Below are positions 34,620-44,200 of a DNA stretch of 64,000 nucleotides, piece after piece (positions within the stretch are counted from its first letter, which is position 1; the number at the start of each line of letters is the position of its first letter). This DNA comes from Echinicola rosea (GTDB lineage: Bacteria > Bacteroidota > Bacteroidia > Cytophagales > Cyclobacteriaceae). The notes below the pieces were generated by a model. That model saw nothing but the letters and a program-made list of their open reading frames with translations. It had not been told where the DNA came from and ran no database searches. The stretch spans positions 4,120,501 to 4,184,500 of the forward strand of contig NZ_CP040106.1 in assembly GCF_005281475.1 (NCBI RefSeq). The letters are read 5' to 3'. The position numbers and the translations under genes are program-made.

Positions 34620-36167
34620 ATGAAAAAAATAATTCCGCTCTTGATACTGTCCTTTACCCTAGCCTGTCAGGCTAAAAATCAAAACAACCTATCCAAAGAA
34701 GGCACTCAGGTGGAAATGTACGAGGAAAATTGGGAAAGCCTTAAAAATTACGAAATTCCACAATGGATGAAGGACGCTAAGTTTGGCATCTTTATTCACT
34801 GGGGTCCCAATTCAGTAGCAGAACGTTATACTGATTGGTATCCAAGATGGATGTACTTGGATTCTGGTATTGTGAACCCCCAAACCAATAAAGTGGTCAA
34901 CAACAAGGCCCACCCGGCCGTGGCCTATCACAGGGAGAAGTTTGGTGACCAAAAGGATTTTGGTTTTAAGGACATGATCCCCCTTTGGACCATGGAAAAC
35001 TTTGATCCTAAAACGTGGGTAAATCTTTTCAAACAATCAGGAGCGCAATATGTCATACCGGTAGCAGAGCATCATGATGGTTTTGCACTCTATGAATCTA
35101 CCCTTACTCCTTACAATGCCGTGGATATGGGGCCCAAAAGAGATGTTTTAAAAGAGCTAACGGATGAGATCAAGAAACAGGGACTCATCTGTGGAGTAAG
35201 CTCACACCTAGCGTTCAACTACAACTACTATAATCAACAACCCTATTTTGACACGGGAGATCCACGATACGCAGACCTATATGGCCCTCCCCATACTATG
35301 GGGGATTCGGTAAGTAGCGAATGGCTGGCCAATGTATGGTGGCCCAGAACAAAGGAAATCATTGACAAGTATCAACCTGATATTCTTTGGTTTGACTTTT
35401 ACCTCGACCGGGCCGAATTTGCCCCATACCATAAAAAGCTGGCTACCTATTATTATAATTCCGGAATTACAAGAAATAAATCAGTGGTTTTACAAACCAA
35501 GAACCTGCACTATAAATCTTATCCCGAAGGCACCCATATGCTGGACCTTGAACGCAGCAAAATGGACTCCTTGCGAAAAGACTATTGGCAGACCGATACA
35601 TCCATAGGTAAAAACTCGTGGTATTACTCAAAGAATTGGATACCAAAAGACGCGGGAAGCCTAATAGCAGACCTAATGGATATTGTAAGTAAGAACGGGT
35701 GTCTTTTACTTAATATCGGGCCTAGAAAAGACGGTATCATCCCAGAAGATCAGAAAAAAACACTTTTGGAAATTGGTCAGTGGCTGGAAGTAAATGGAGA
35801 AGCGGTTTATGGTTCTACCTACTGGGAAGTTTTTGGAGAAGGGCCGACCAGAACTGCGACCGGCCACCTATCAGAAAACAAAAACAAAGGCTTTACCCAA
35901 AAGGATATCCGCTTTACTACCAATAAAGGTACACTTTACGCCACCGTACTTGTACCTCCTACTGAAGATGTGCAGATAAAATACCTAACAAATTCTGAAA
36001 TTGACATCTCCTCCATCCAGCTATTGGGCTATAATGGCAACATTGAGTTTGAGCAATCAGCAGGCGGGACATCCATCAAGTTACCTAAAGATACTGATTT
36101 GAAACATGCATTGGTTTTTAAAATCAATAAAGCAAAACCGCAGACCAATAACTTATCAGTGCATTAA
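34620..36167 (+). CDS. GH29 alpha-L-fucosidase/galactosidase lipoprotein
   Basis: GH29 exo-glycosidase of 515 aa, lipoprotein by its leader (FTLAC, C16). Motifs: AKFGIFIHWGPNSV (H60-W61), HHDGF at 151-155, YQPDILWFDF with nucleophile D259, and KNGCLLLNIGPRKDG. A C-terminal beta-sandwich follows (about 415-515). GH29 enzymes remove alpha-L-fucose; members acting on L-galactose, which differs only by the 6-hydroxyl, are known. In this galactan locus with a sulfatase directly after it, release of desulfated L-galactose is my preferred reading. It follows the other GH29 by 33 bases and precedes the sulfatase by 11. Confidence 0.88.
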   Translation: MKKIIPLLILSFTLACQAKNQNNLSKEGTQVEMYEENWESLKNYEIPQWMKDAKFGIFIHWGPNSVAERYTDWYPRWMYLDSGIVNPQTNKVVNNKAHPAVAYHREKFGDQKDFGFKDMIPLWTMENFDPKTWVNLFKQSGAQYVIPVAEHHDGFALYESTLTPYNAVDMGPKRDVLKELTDEIKKQGLICGVSSHLAFNYNYYNQQPYFDTGDPRYADLYGPPHTMGDSVSSEWLANVWWPRTKEIIDKYQPDILWFDFYLDRAEFAPYHKKLATYYYNSGITRNKSVVLQTKNLHYKSYPEGTHMLDLERSKMDSLRKDYWQTDTSIGKNSWYYSKNWIPKDAGSLIADLMDIVSKNGCLLLNIGPRKDGIIPEDQKKTLLEIGQWLEVNGEAVYGSTYWEVFGEGPTRTATGHLSENKNKGFTQKDIRFTTNKGTLYATVLVPPTEDVQIKYLTNSEIDISSIQLLGYNGNIEFEQSAGGTSIKLPKDTDLKHALVFKINKAKPQTNNLSVH

Positions 36168-36178
36168 ACAAATATGAC

Positions 36179-38008
36179 ATGGAGAGTTTATGCTACGACA
36201 CCTATAAAAGCTTGTTAGCTATACTTCTATCCTTGACAATTGGCGGGTGCTCCTCTAAATCACCAGCCCCTAAACGTCCCAATGTTATGATCATCCTGAC
36301 TGATGATCAAGGCTACGGTGACCTGAGTTGTCATGGAAACAAGTTTATCAAAACCCCTAACATTGATACGTTATTCCATGAGTCGGTTCGATTTACCGAC
36401 TTCCATGTTGATCCCACCTGTGCCCCCACTCGAGCAGCACTGATGACTGGTAAATACTCCCATCGTGCTGGTGTATGGCATACCATCGCAGGGGGAAACC
36501 ACCTACGTGATACTGAAATGACCATGGCCGATGCTTTTAAATCCTCAGGATATCAAACTGCCCTATTTGGAAAATGGCATTTGGGATCCAACTATCCCTA
36601 TCGCCCAATGGACAGAGGATTTGATGAATGGCTGGGTCAAGGAGATGGTGGCACAGGAACCACTGACGATTGGTTTGATAATGACCGGGTAAACGATCAT
36701 TATTGGCATAATGGTGAACGAGTGCAAATAGATGGTTTTGCACCGGATGTCTTTTACAATGCGGCAATTGATTTTATCACAGAAAAAACATCCGCCGATG
36801 ATCCGTTTTTTGTGTACTTACCCACCTATTTACCCCATAGTCCCCATACTTTGCCGGACACGACCATGGCAGAACATGCTGACCCGAAAGTTCCTAAATA
36901 TGTTTCTTATTTTTTTGCTGGGATCAAGCGCATAGATGCTAACATTGGGCGATTAAGGCAGGCACTTAAGGAAACAGGGCAGGCCGAGAATACTATCATT
37001 ATATTCATGAGTGACAATGGCGGTACAGATGGTGTGCAGCTGTTCAATGCTGGAATGAGAGGCCATAAAGGGCAAGTTTATGAGGGAGGCCATAGGGTTC
37101 CATTTTTTCTTCATTGGCCCAATGGGCAAATAAAGCATGGCTCGGATGTAAAAGAACTTACTGCACAAATAGACCTATTCCCTACCCTGTTGGATCTTTG
37201 TCAAATAGACTTGGAAAAACAACCTTCATTCGATGGCCGCAGTTTTAAGGAGCAGCTGTTTATCCCTGAAAAGCCTCTTTCCGATCGAACGGTTTTTGTA
37301 GAAACCCAGCGGACAATTATACCGAAAAAATGGGTAAACACAGTAGGGATGAACGGCAAATGGAGATTGGTCAATAACCAAGAACTCTATGATATATCAA
37401 AAGATCCAGCACAAACTACCAATATCATTGCTGACCACCCTGAAATTGTTAAAGCAATCCAGGATGACCATGTGAATTATTGGAAAAACGTAAGTCCAGG
37501 CGATAGGGACAAACCAGTCTATATTGTAGGCCATGAAGCAGACCCTGAAACCTACTTGACTTCCTCAGACTGGCATCTTCCCCAAGTCCCCTGGAACCAC
37601 GCTCAGGTTGCTGCCGGACCGTCAAATGTTGGCACATGGGAGATCAATGTTTCACAAAAAGGAATGTACAGATTCGATGTGAGGAGATGGCCTAAAGAGG
37701 CCAATGCACCTATTTCTGGCGTACCAAGATTCCATAAAACCATTGATGCATGGGACAAGAATGGCGGAATTGATAAACTTATTTACGGAGACCAAATGAA
37801 GCCTTTACCTGTAAAAACCATTCAACTTGAAGTGGGTGGATACACTGAGGCGAAGGCCGTTGATTCAAACGACACTTCTTTGACGTTTGATGTAGAACTA
37901 AAAAAAGGTCAAGCTACGGTAAAAGCTTTAATGCTGGATATGGAAAACCAGCTATTGGCTGGAGCTTATTACCTATACATTACACCCTATTTCAAAAAAC
38001 CTGACTGA
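36179..38008 (+). CDS. Sulfatase lipoprotein, S1 family (CAPTR)
   Basis: Sulfatase of 609 aa and last gene of the plus operon. The leader ends in a lipobox IGGC (C24), so it is membrane-anchored unlike the sulfatases at 291 and 17345. TDDQGYGDL (41-49) binds metal and CAPTR with C81 is the maturation site. GKWHLGSNYP and SDNGGTDG blocks follow. The C-terminal domain (about 470-609, GTWEINVSQKG and RRWPKEANAPISG) is shared with those two sulfatases. Its pairing with GH29 lipoproteins suggests desulfation of the L-sugar residue before or after GH29 action, for example L-galactose-6-sulfate; this is inference. Confidence 0.92.
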   Translation: MESLCYDTYKSLLAILLSLTIGGCSSKSPAPKRPNVMIILTDDQGYGDLSCHGNKFIKTPNIDTLFHESVRFTDFHVDPTCAPTRAALMTGKYSHRAGVWHTIAGGNHLRDTEMTMADAFKSSGYQTALFGKWHLGSNYPYRPMDRGFDEWLGQGDGGTGTTDDWFDNDRVNDHYWHNGERVQIDGFAPDVFYNAAIDFITEKTSADDPFFVYLPTYLPHSPHTLPDTTMAEHADPKVPKYVSYFFAGIKRIDANIGRLRQALKETGQAENTIIIFMSDNGGTDGVQLFNAGMRGHKGQVYEGGHRVPFFLHWPNGQIKHGSDVKELTAQIDLFPTLLDLCQIDLEKQPSFDGRSFKEQLFIPEKPLSDRTVFVETQRTIIPKKWVNTVGMNGKWRLVNNQELYDISKDPAQTTNIIADHPEIVKAIQDDHVNYWKNVSPGDRDKPVYIVGHEADPETYLTSSDWHLPQVPWNHAQVAAGPSNVGTWEINVSQKGMYRFDVRRWPKEANAPISGVPRFHKTIDAWDKNGGIDKLIYGDQMKPLPVKTIQLEVGGYTEAKAVDSNDTSLTFDVELKKGQATVKALMLDMENQLLAGAYYLYITPYFKKPD

Positions 38009-38350
38009 GGATTTATGGGCTCTTAGTTCCTCACAGAAACCACGGAAATCTCAGAAAAGCTTGGTTTAACCCGCTTTTTCAATGTCGTTTAGTAAAGGAG
38101 ATTTTCTAATACAGATCGTCCATTGAGAGAATTATGGTTTTAATCCATGGACTTTAAAAACATGTACAAAATGGATCCGCCTTACAGGTATTGGGCGTTA
38201 AGAAATTAAAAAGCGGGTGGGCAAGAAGGCAGGCTTGTTTGACGAAATACTAGCCAAAAAGAATGTTGGCAGCTAGAAAAGGAGGAGTTTGCCTGCATGA
38301 GGGAAGGTTTTAATTTTAGGCCAATAGATGCACAGCGGCGGATTTTTTTG

Positions 38351-38382
38351 GTTACTTTTTTGACCTGAAGCAAAAAAGTAAC
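38351..38382. repeat. Perfect 12-bp inverted repeat, gttacttttttg arms
   Basis: Arms 38351-38362 and 38371-38382 are perfectly complementary around an 8-base loop. A degenerate half-copy (caaaaaagtgacaaagg) is at about 7340-7356. This looks like a palindromic element common between Bacteroidota genes rather than a gene-specific terminator. Confidence 0.55.
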
Positions 38383-38566
38383 AAAGGTAAAGAGATTAAA
38401 ACCATCTTGGAATTTAGCAAGAAAAATAATAGAACCAATATTTACAGATACACACTAACTAAACGACATTGCCCGCTTTATGCATTAGGAATCGTTATGG
38501 CCTGTCCCAATAGCTATCGGGAAGAACTGAAACTACAAGAAAATCAGGCTGTTTGGAGATTGAATC

Positions 38567-38653
38567 ATCCGCCGCGGCGGATGGTGAACCTGTCTACCGC
38601 CAGGTAGAATCGAAAACAGCAGCGGATCGACTGATTTTGTCCGCCGCGGCGGA
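38567..38653. repeat. Pair of GC-rich palindromes
   Basis: Perfect palindromes atccgccgcggcggat at 38567-38582 and a 14-base version at 38640-38653, with a 6-base-stem hairpin at 38593-38608 between them. They could pair with each other as well as fold singly. Confidence 0.55.
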
Positions 38654-38827
38654 TCAGGTCGCAATAGATAGGCTAGTGCATAATGCGGGTTTAATTCGGG
38701 GTTTTCTGTGGGCTCGGCGATAATAATAATTACTGTCAAGAAAGCGAATAATCAAATTTCCTTTTATCCTTTCAGTTAACAAAGCATTCCAAACCATTTC
38801 TTTACAGATCAATTGTCCGATCAACTA

Positions 38828-39631
38828 CTACTTATTTTCCTGATAATACCTCACCCAATCGATTTTCATGCTCGTACCGTCTATGGCGTCCGTCACCGTT
38901 CCATGCCACTTGATAATGGCCAGGCTTAAAAAGATGGGTACTTCACTAAAACTAAATTCATTGGTTACCCTCCGAATTTCTTTTCCATCCATATAGAATA
39001 CAAGTTCCTTTTCATCCCATAACAATCCGAATGTGTGATACTCTCTCGAGAAATCGATATTTTCAAAAGTGAATGCTTCTGGGTTTCGCATACTTGTTTT
39101 CTTACCGCTTTCCGTCAGCACCAAGTCGGTGTGATTATGTATGTTCGTATTCACCATATTAGGATAATGACCTTCGTTTATATCTAGCTCAAACCGCTTA
39201 CCTTCAGTTGGAGAAGCTCCCTTTGTCATCAACCAAAACGAGTTGTTTGTCGCTTCAGCTGCCGCATATTTATAGCGGCATTCAAAATAGCCATATTTAA
39301 ACTTCCTTCTGGTCCAGATACTTGCTGAAGTCCATTCCTGTCCTGCCCTATTCTCTTTCTTGTTTTTGAGGTACAATATACCGTCCTTAACTTCGGCATT
39401 TTCACGCCACCTGCTACATAGGATATGTCCACTTGGACCATTTTGTGCTTCCCAATTTACGTCCAGCTGCGCATCAGGATAATTAAAATCATCTTCCCAG
39501 ACAAGTTTGAATTTTTTCTTCACAATATGTGGCACCTGTGCGGATACACTAAAATTGGTCAATACAAGTAACGTACTTAAAACCAAGATCAGCGTAGCAT
39601 TTTTCGATTTATTATTTTTCATATACATCAT
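38828..39631 (-). CDS. GH16 endo-galactanase, secreted
   Basis: GH16 glycoside hydrolase of 267 aa, shorter than the copy at 4735 and with only a catalytic domain. Signal peptide about 1-32 (VSAQ). The ELDINE signature is at 148-153 (nucleophile E148, acid/base E153) after SFWLMTKG. The ending TSMKIDWVRYYQENK completes the jelly roll. It resembles the agarase/porphyranase side of GH16; exact subfamily not assignable by eye. It is the most distal gene of the minus core locus. A fragment of a close paralogue lies immediately upstream (39646-39730), so this gene was once part of a tandem pair. Confidence 0.88.
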   Translation of the reverse strand: MMYMKNNKSKNATLILVLSTLLVLTNFSVSAQVPHIVKKKFKLVWEDDFNYPDAQLDVNWEAQNGPSGHILCSRWRENAEVKDGILYLKNKKENRAGQEWTSASIWTRRKFKYGYFECRYKYAAAEATNNSFWLMTKGASPTEGKRFELDINEGHYPNMVNTNIHNHTDLVLTESGKKTSMRNPEAFTFENIDFSREYHTFGLLWDEKELVFYMDGKEIRRVTNEFSFSEVPIFLSLAIIKWHGTVTDAIDGTSMKIDWVRYYQENK

Positions 39632-39645
39632 CTATTCACACAATT

Positions 39646-39730
39646 AGTTGTTTTCCATATAGTACTTTACCCAATCGATTTTCATGCTGGTACAGTTCAT
39701 GGCATCCGTGATTTCGCCAGCATGATCTAA
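39646..39730 (-). pseudogene. 3' remnant of a second GH16 gene
   Basis: Read on the minus strand, about 28 codons up to a TAA at 39646 give GEITDAMNCTSMKIDW followed by VKYYMENN. This matches the C-terminus of the intact GH16 at 38828 (GTVTDAIDGTSMKIDW, VRYYQENK) at most positions. Upstream of about 39730 similarity stops, so the body of the gene has been deleted or replaced. Confidence 0.75.
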
Positions 39731-39738
39731 ATTTCTTT

Positions 39739-39984
39739 CTATACACCACCGACAAATGCCTCGATTTTATAATCAGAAATTACCCCCATTCCAGTTACTA
39801 CCACTTTGCCATCCATTATTAACCAATTTCCTGCACTGTAGGCCAGGCAAACTCCAGCCATTTCTCTCCTTCTGTCTGGGACACCCCAGCCATCGGCAAC
39901 ATCAGACACCTTAAAATCATCACGAAGCACACCACTGGCATTGATCTTCACCCCTTCATTTTGTGCAATATTTTTCACTACCAC
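39739..39984 (-). pseudogene. Unrecognised gene fragment or small ORF
   Basis: An 81-codon frame that ends 10 bases from the GH16 remnant. Its residue composition looks protein-like (GWGVPDRRREMAG, NWLIMDGKVVVTGMG) but no signal peptide, motif or family is recognisable. It may be the C-terminal piece of another secreted enzyme fused by the same deletion that truncated the GH16 copy. Confidence 0.3.
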
Positions 39985-40148
39985 TACTTAAGAATATACT
40001 GCATTTGAAAAGAGATTTTTTGGATAGCAACTTTCATTTGAACTTTAAACCCTAAACCCACGAATGTGAAAATGAGAATGAATTGGTCAATATAATTTTC
40101 GGAAGGCTCATCATAACTTAAGCCCTGGTTTAAAAAACATCCAGCCTT
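39985..40148. other. Gene-free interval upstream of the GH16 remnant
   Basis: AT-rich stretch between the end of the propeller lipoprotein and the gene fragment. I see no gene, strong hairpin or promoter in it. Together with the remnants it forms a 517-base gap (39632-40148) without an intact gene. Confidence 0.4.
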
Positions 40149-41285
40149 TTAGGGCACATATTTAGTGGTTCTTATTGGAAATTGAACATTGAAAGAATGT
40201 AACACGCCATTTTCATCCTTTATATCAGAGGCACAGAGTAGAGCCACCGGTTTTCCTTCCTCGATATACAGCTGAGGTCGTTCCAAATGTTCTACTTCCT
40301 GAGTAGTTCCATCTGCCCAATCTATTTTCAAAGTAGAAACCAATGGATCATCAGCCAATTTCCATTCGAAACCGTCCGAAGAGTCAAAGAGCACCAGAGC
40401 TCTGCCAGCATCTGTAAATGCACCGTGCATGTCTTTTACAATTGCACGGTACTTACCATCCTGAAACCAAATAAAGGGATCCTCCGCAGGAAAATCATGC
40501 CCTTCGGCTTGGAATACTGGCTTATCATGTTTTTTGAATGGACCTGTGGGGCTGTCTGAAGTGGCTACACAGTGCACAACAGGCCCACCCCAAACACCGG
40601 CTTTTTTTTTCATCACTGCCTTATAGACCATCAGGTATCTGCCGTCTGGACCTCTGGTAATGGATGGGTTACTGGTAATCAAAGCATCCAAAGCATCCTC
40701 ATTGGGACTTACATCAATCAAGGGAGTATCAAATCGTCTCCATGGCCCGTTGGGATTATCTGCCACCGCTACACCGATCCTTTGGTTGTTTCTATGCACG
40801 GGATTTAATTTTATCGTCCTAGGTGTCGAATATACCCTTCCATCGCCGGTGTTGCCCATGTAATAGAGGTAGTATTTACCATCAAAAAAGTGAACAGTTG
40901 GATTGTGTGTACACAAACCATCCCAGAATTCTTTTCCACGGACAGTAAGGGCAACATCTTTGTGCCTAAACGGACCGAAAGGGCTGTCAGCCACGGCATG
41001 AGCGATCTGCGAATCGGTTTCCCATGCCCAGCCCAGCTCTTTTTTCCAGCGTGAGTAAAACATATGATACTGGCCATTTGGCCCTTTTATCACAGATCCT
41101 CCCCAAATGCTCCATTTGTCATCTTCAAATTTCGAATGCAAGGCGGGTTGCCCTAATTCCAATTTGAACTTCTCTGTTTTATGTTGAGCGTTCGATGTAG
41201 CAGATTGCTTCTGCTGCTGGCTACATGATGAAATGGCTATAATTGCCATCATCACAAGTACAATGTTCTTTAGTTTCTTTTTCAT
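40149..41285 (-). CDS. Five-bladed beta-propeller glycosidase-like lipoprotein
   Basis: Lipoprotein of 378 aa (leader ending ISSC, C21). The sequence has the repeated blade pattern of GH43/GH117-type propellers: SIWGGSVIKGPNGQYHMFYSRW, THNPTVHFFDGKYYLYYMGN, RIGVAVADNPNGPWRRFD, PSITRGPDGRYLMVYK, and PAEDPFIWFQDGKYRAIVKD. Acidic residues at the starts of blades could be catalytic. Two relatives lie nearby: 54390-55523 and the N-terminal half of the IS-split gene. I cannot assign a numbered family. Its location directly after GH2 suggests an exo-acting galactan glycosidase. It starts a few bases after the GH2 stop at 41292. Confidence 0.7.
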   Translation of the reverse strand: MKKKLKNIVLVMMAIIAISSCSQQQKQSATSNAQHKTEKFKLELGQPALHSKFEDDKWSIWGGSVIKGPNGQYHMFYSRWKKELGWAWETDSQIAHAVADSPFGPFRHKDVALTVRGKEFWDGLCTHNPTVHFFDGKYYLYYMGNTGDGRVYSTPRTIKLNPVHRNNQRIGVAVADNPNGPWRRFDTPLIDVSPNEDALDALITSNPSITRGPDGRYLMVYKAVMKKKAGVWGGPVVHCVATSDSPTGPFKKHDKPVFQAEGHDFPAEDPFIWFQDGKYRAIVKDMHGAFTDAGRALVLFDSSDGFEWKLADDPLVSTLKIDWADGTTQEVEHLERPQLYIEEGKPVALLCASDIKDENGVLHSFNVQFPIRTTKYVP

Positions 41286-41291
41286 AGTTCC

Positions 41292-44200
41292 TTATTTTGA
41301 AGCTTTTGCCAATTCCAATTTGGACCACTTGCTTTCCTGCTTATTGGTATTTCGTTTGATCTGAAAGTAAACCTTCTCCTCATCCGCTAAATCAATCGAC
41401 ATCATCCCTCGGACATTCGAGGTGAAAGTCTTATCCAGGTTTTCTGGATCCGTACCATACCTTACCGTGTAGTCACCATCGGTAAAGTCACTGGAATATC
41501 CAATCACCAGCTTGCCATCAGTAATGAATGTATCCCAAACTATCGGTGGCAATACCTTTTCTGTCATGGTTACTTTTACAGCCTCAGAAGGCTTACTTTC
41601 TCCCTGATCATTGATCGCCACAAGAGATAATTCATAAGTCTTATCGGCATCAAGATCTCCGACATCAATGAAATCGGCAATCGTTTTCTCGGATTGCATT
41701 ACCTTAGCACCATCAGTGTAAGTCACATAGTATTCTGTAGCGTTTGGAACCTGATCGAAGAATATTCTAGCTTTATTTCTTCCCGCAATTACCTCACTGA
41801 TCTGCGGAGTATTGGCTCGTTTAAAAGAAAAGGTTTTTACCAAACGTGTATAACCTGTAGGTGCCTTTAAGCGGAGCGTAAGGTCAAGAACGGCTGATGG
41901 CAAACCAGTCCAGGTGAGCTCTCCATACCATTTCTTATCCTGCGGCGCAAGGTCGGGAAGCTGTAAGGCATTTTCAAAAACAACTTTACCAGAGGTATCT
42001 CTAAATGCATATTCTAATCGGTAATCCCGCATGGTGTAACTTGGGTAGCCTTTGACATCACGAATAGGCATGCTGACATTAGCCTTGCCGTTTGAGAAGT
42101 CTACATCAAATACCTCTATGCCCTTTACCGGTGAGTGCTCTCGCTGGATTCGATCAAAAAGCCTCCTTTTTTCCCTCCAGGTGGTGATGACTCCCCACAC
42201 CCTGTTTTCTTCCGCAGTGGTACCCGCATAAGCACTTCGGTAGTCATTGAATGTCCACATGGAAGTTCCAATCACAAATTCATTTTTTTGTCGAAAATGA
42301 TCCATCCACGTTGAAAACACCTCTTTATCACCGTCCAGCGAAGTGGAAGGAAAAGGGTCAAAACCAAATTCTGAAATAAAAACGGGCTTATTGGGCCACT
42401 TTTCCCTGAGGGTATTCAATATCTCCTGAGGTTTGCCTTGCCACCGGTACATATTGTGCATGATCAAGTCCACAAAGGTATTGGGATCAGTCTCCGGCGT
42501 ATATTCCTCTTTTTGCCCAGAATTGCTCACGCAGGTCACCAGTCGGTACGGATCCAGCTCGTTTTTCACATATTTGATCATCTCCCGTCCATATGCATAG
42601 TGATTATTGAGCTCATTGCCGACGCTCCATCCGATAATACTGGGGTGGTTGATATCGCGCTCTATCATTCCTTTGAGCCAGTACTTGGCAAGCAGGTAGT
42701 TTTTCTCTTTTACCTCCACCCCATGTGCTTCTCTCAACATCACATAAGGCTCGTCAAACATCAGGATTTCTTCTTCCTCCCAATTTAGGTTTATGCCTTG
42801 TTCCTCTTCTAGTTTAGCTACCGGATAGTAGTTGGCGCGGAATTCATCATTGTCCAAATCACGTACATTGATCTCTTCAAAAAGCAGGATACCCTTTTGA
42901 TCACAGAGCTCAATGAGTTTTTCGTTTTGTGTGCCATGCATGATGCGCATGAAATTGGCTCCGGACTCTTTCATAAGATCCACGTCTCTCTCCAATACTT
43001 CCAGCGGCTCAGAAGATCCCCAATAGCGGCTCTCACTTACCCGGTTGAATCCCGCCAGACGCACGGCCTCCCCATTAAGCAAAAGTTGTGAATCAGTCAG
43101 CTGAACCTTACGGATACCAAACTGATCGGCTTGTGTACTTAGCGTTTGACCTCTCTCAGAAATCGCTGTTTGAACTTGATACAGCTTGGGATTATCAAAG
43201 TGCCACAGCTCTACCTCATTGGCATCTAAAGTTGCCGTAAGCGTTACCTGGTCCGTGCTATGAGGAACAAGAACAAGCTCACCACTCAAAGTAGCTAACT
43301 CATCAGCTCCATTCATAACTGATGATTTCACAGCTATGGATCGTTCCTGACTTGAATTATTCTCTACTTTTACCTTCAGCGTAAGCTCAGCAGTACCTTC
43401 CTGTAAATTTGGATCCGCATGCATGTATTGATAGTCGATTCGTACAGCATTGGCTTGTGTGAGCGTCACGTCCCGGATGATCCCTCCCCAATTCCAAGTA
43501 GCACCTACAATGGCACTGTTGTCGGCTTGTACAGCGATAACATTTTCACCTTCAAAATTCAACGCATCGGTCACATCAAACTCAAAAGGCGTAAATCCTC
43601 CACGGTTCATTCCGATATACTGACCATTGAGATACACCCTAGACAGGTGATAGACACCTCCGAATTTCAGGTAATAACGCTTACTATTTGTCTTTTGCCA
43701 GCCATCGGGCAAGTCGATATGCTTTCGGTACCAGCCAATCCCAGTATAATTAGAAAAGTCATTGATCATTCCCCAGTGTCCCGGGACGGTGAGGTCATCC
43801 CATTCTGAATCATCAAAATCTTTCAAATGGACACGATCAGGCTCTGACTTGGCTCTTATGAACTCTTCCTCAGAAATTTCACGAAACATCACAGCATCTG
43901 CCGCCACAGCACCGCTCACAATAGCCGTAAGTTCCACATAATTGTCATCAGCTTGATTGAAATCATATATCCCCAGACTCACCCACTCACCACACACGAC
44001 ACGCTGACTTTGGTATTTGGTCGTTATGCCATCTGCATGCTGGATGTTGTATTGGGCTGTCAGGTGGGATGAAAAGGGAAATATGGTAAACACTTCGTAG
44101 TAACCGGATTTTTTAAATTCAGGATAAAACCGAACATACGAGCTGTCCTGAACATTACCGGCATCTAGATCAGTCAAGGAAAAGTAATGTTGTGCATAAT

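Larger units (their letters stand above)
38009..38827. other. Gene-free 0.8-kb region with repeats between converging units
   Basis: No credible gene. It holds the 33-base block (38030-38062) and the 20-base block (38254-38273) shared with 7253-7285 and 7109-7128, a 12-bp perfect inverted repeat (38351-38382) and two GC-rich palindromes (38567-38582, 38640-38653) with a small hairpin between them (38593-38608). The plus operon and the minus core locus converge here, so hairpins may also stop transcription, but none has a clean T-run. Confidence 0.55.

Noticed and set aside
38407..38607. 66-codon frame on the plus strand
   Set aside because: It crosses the GC-rich palindromes; its residues derive from the repeat.
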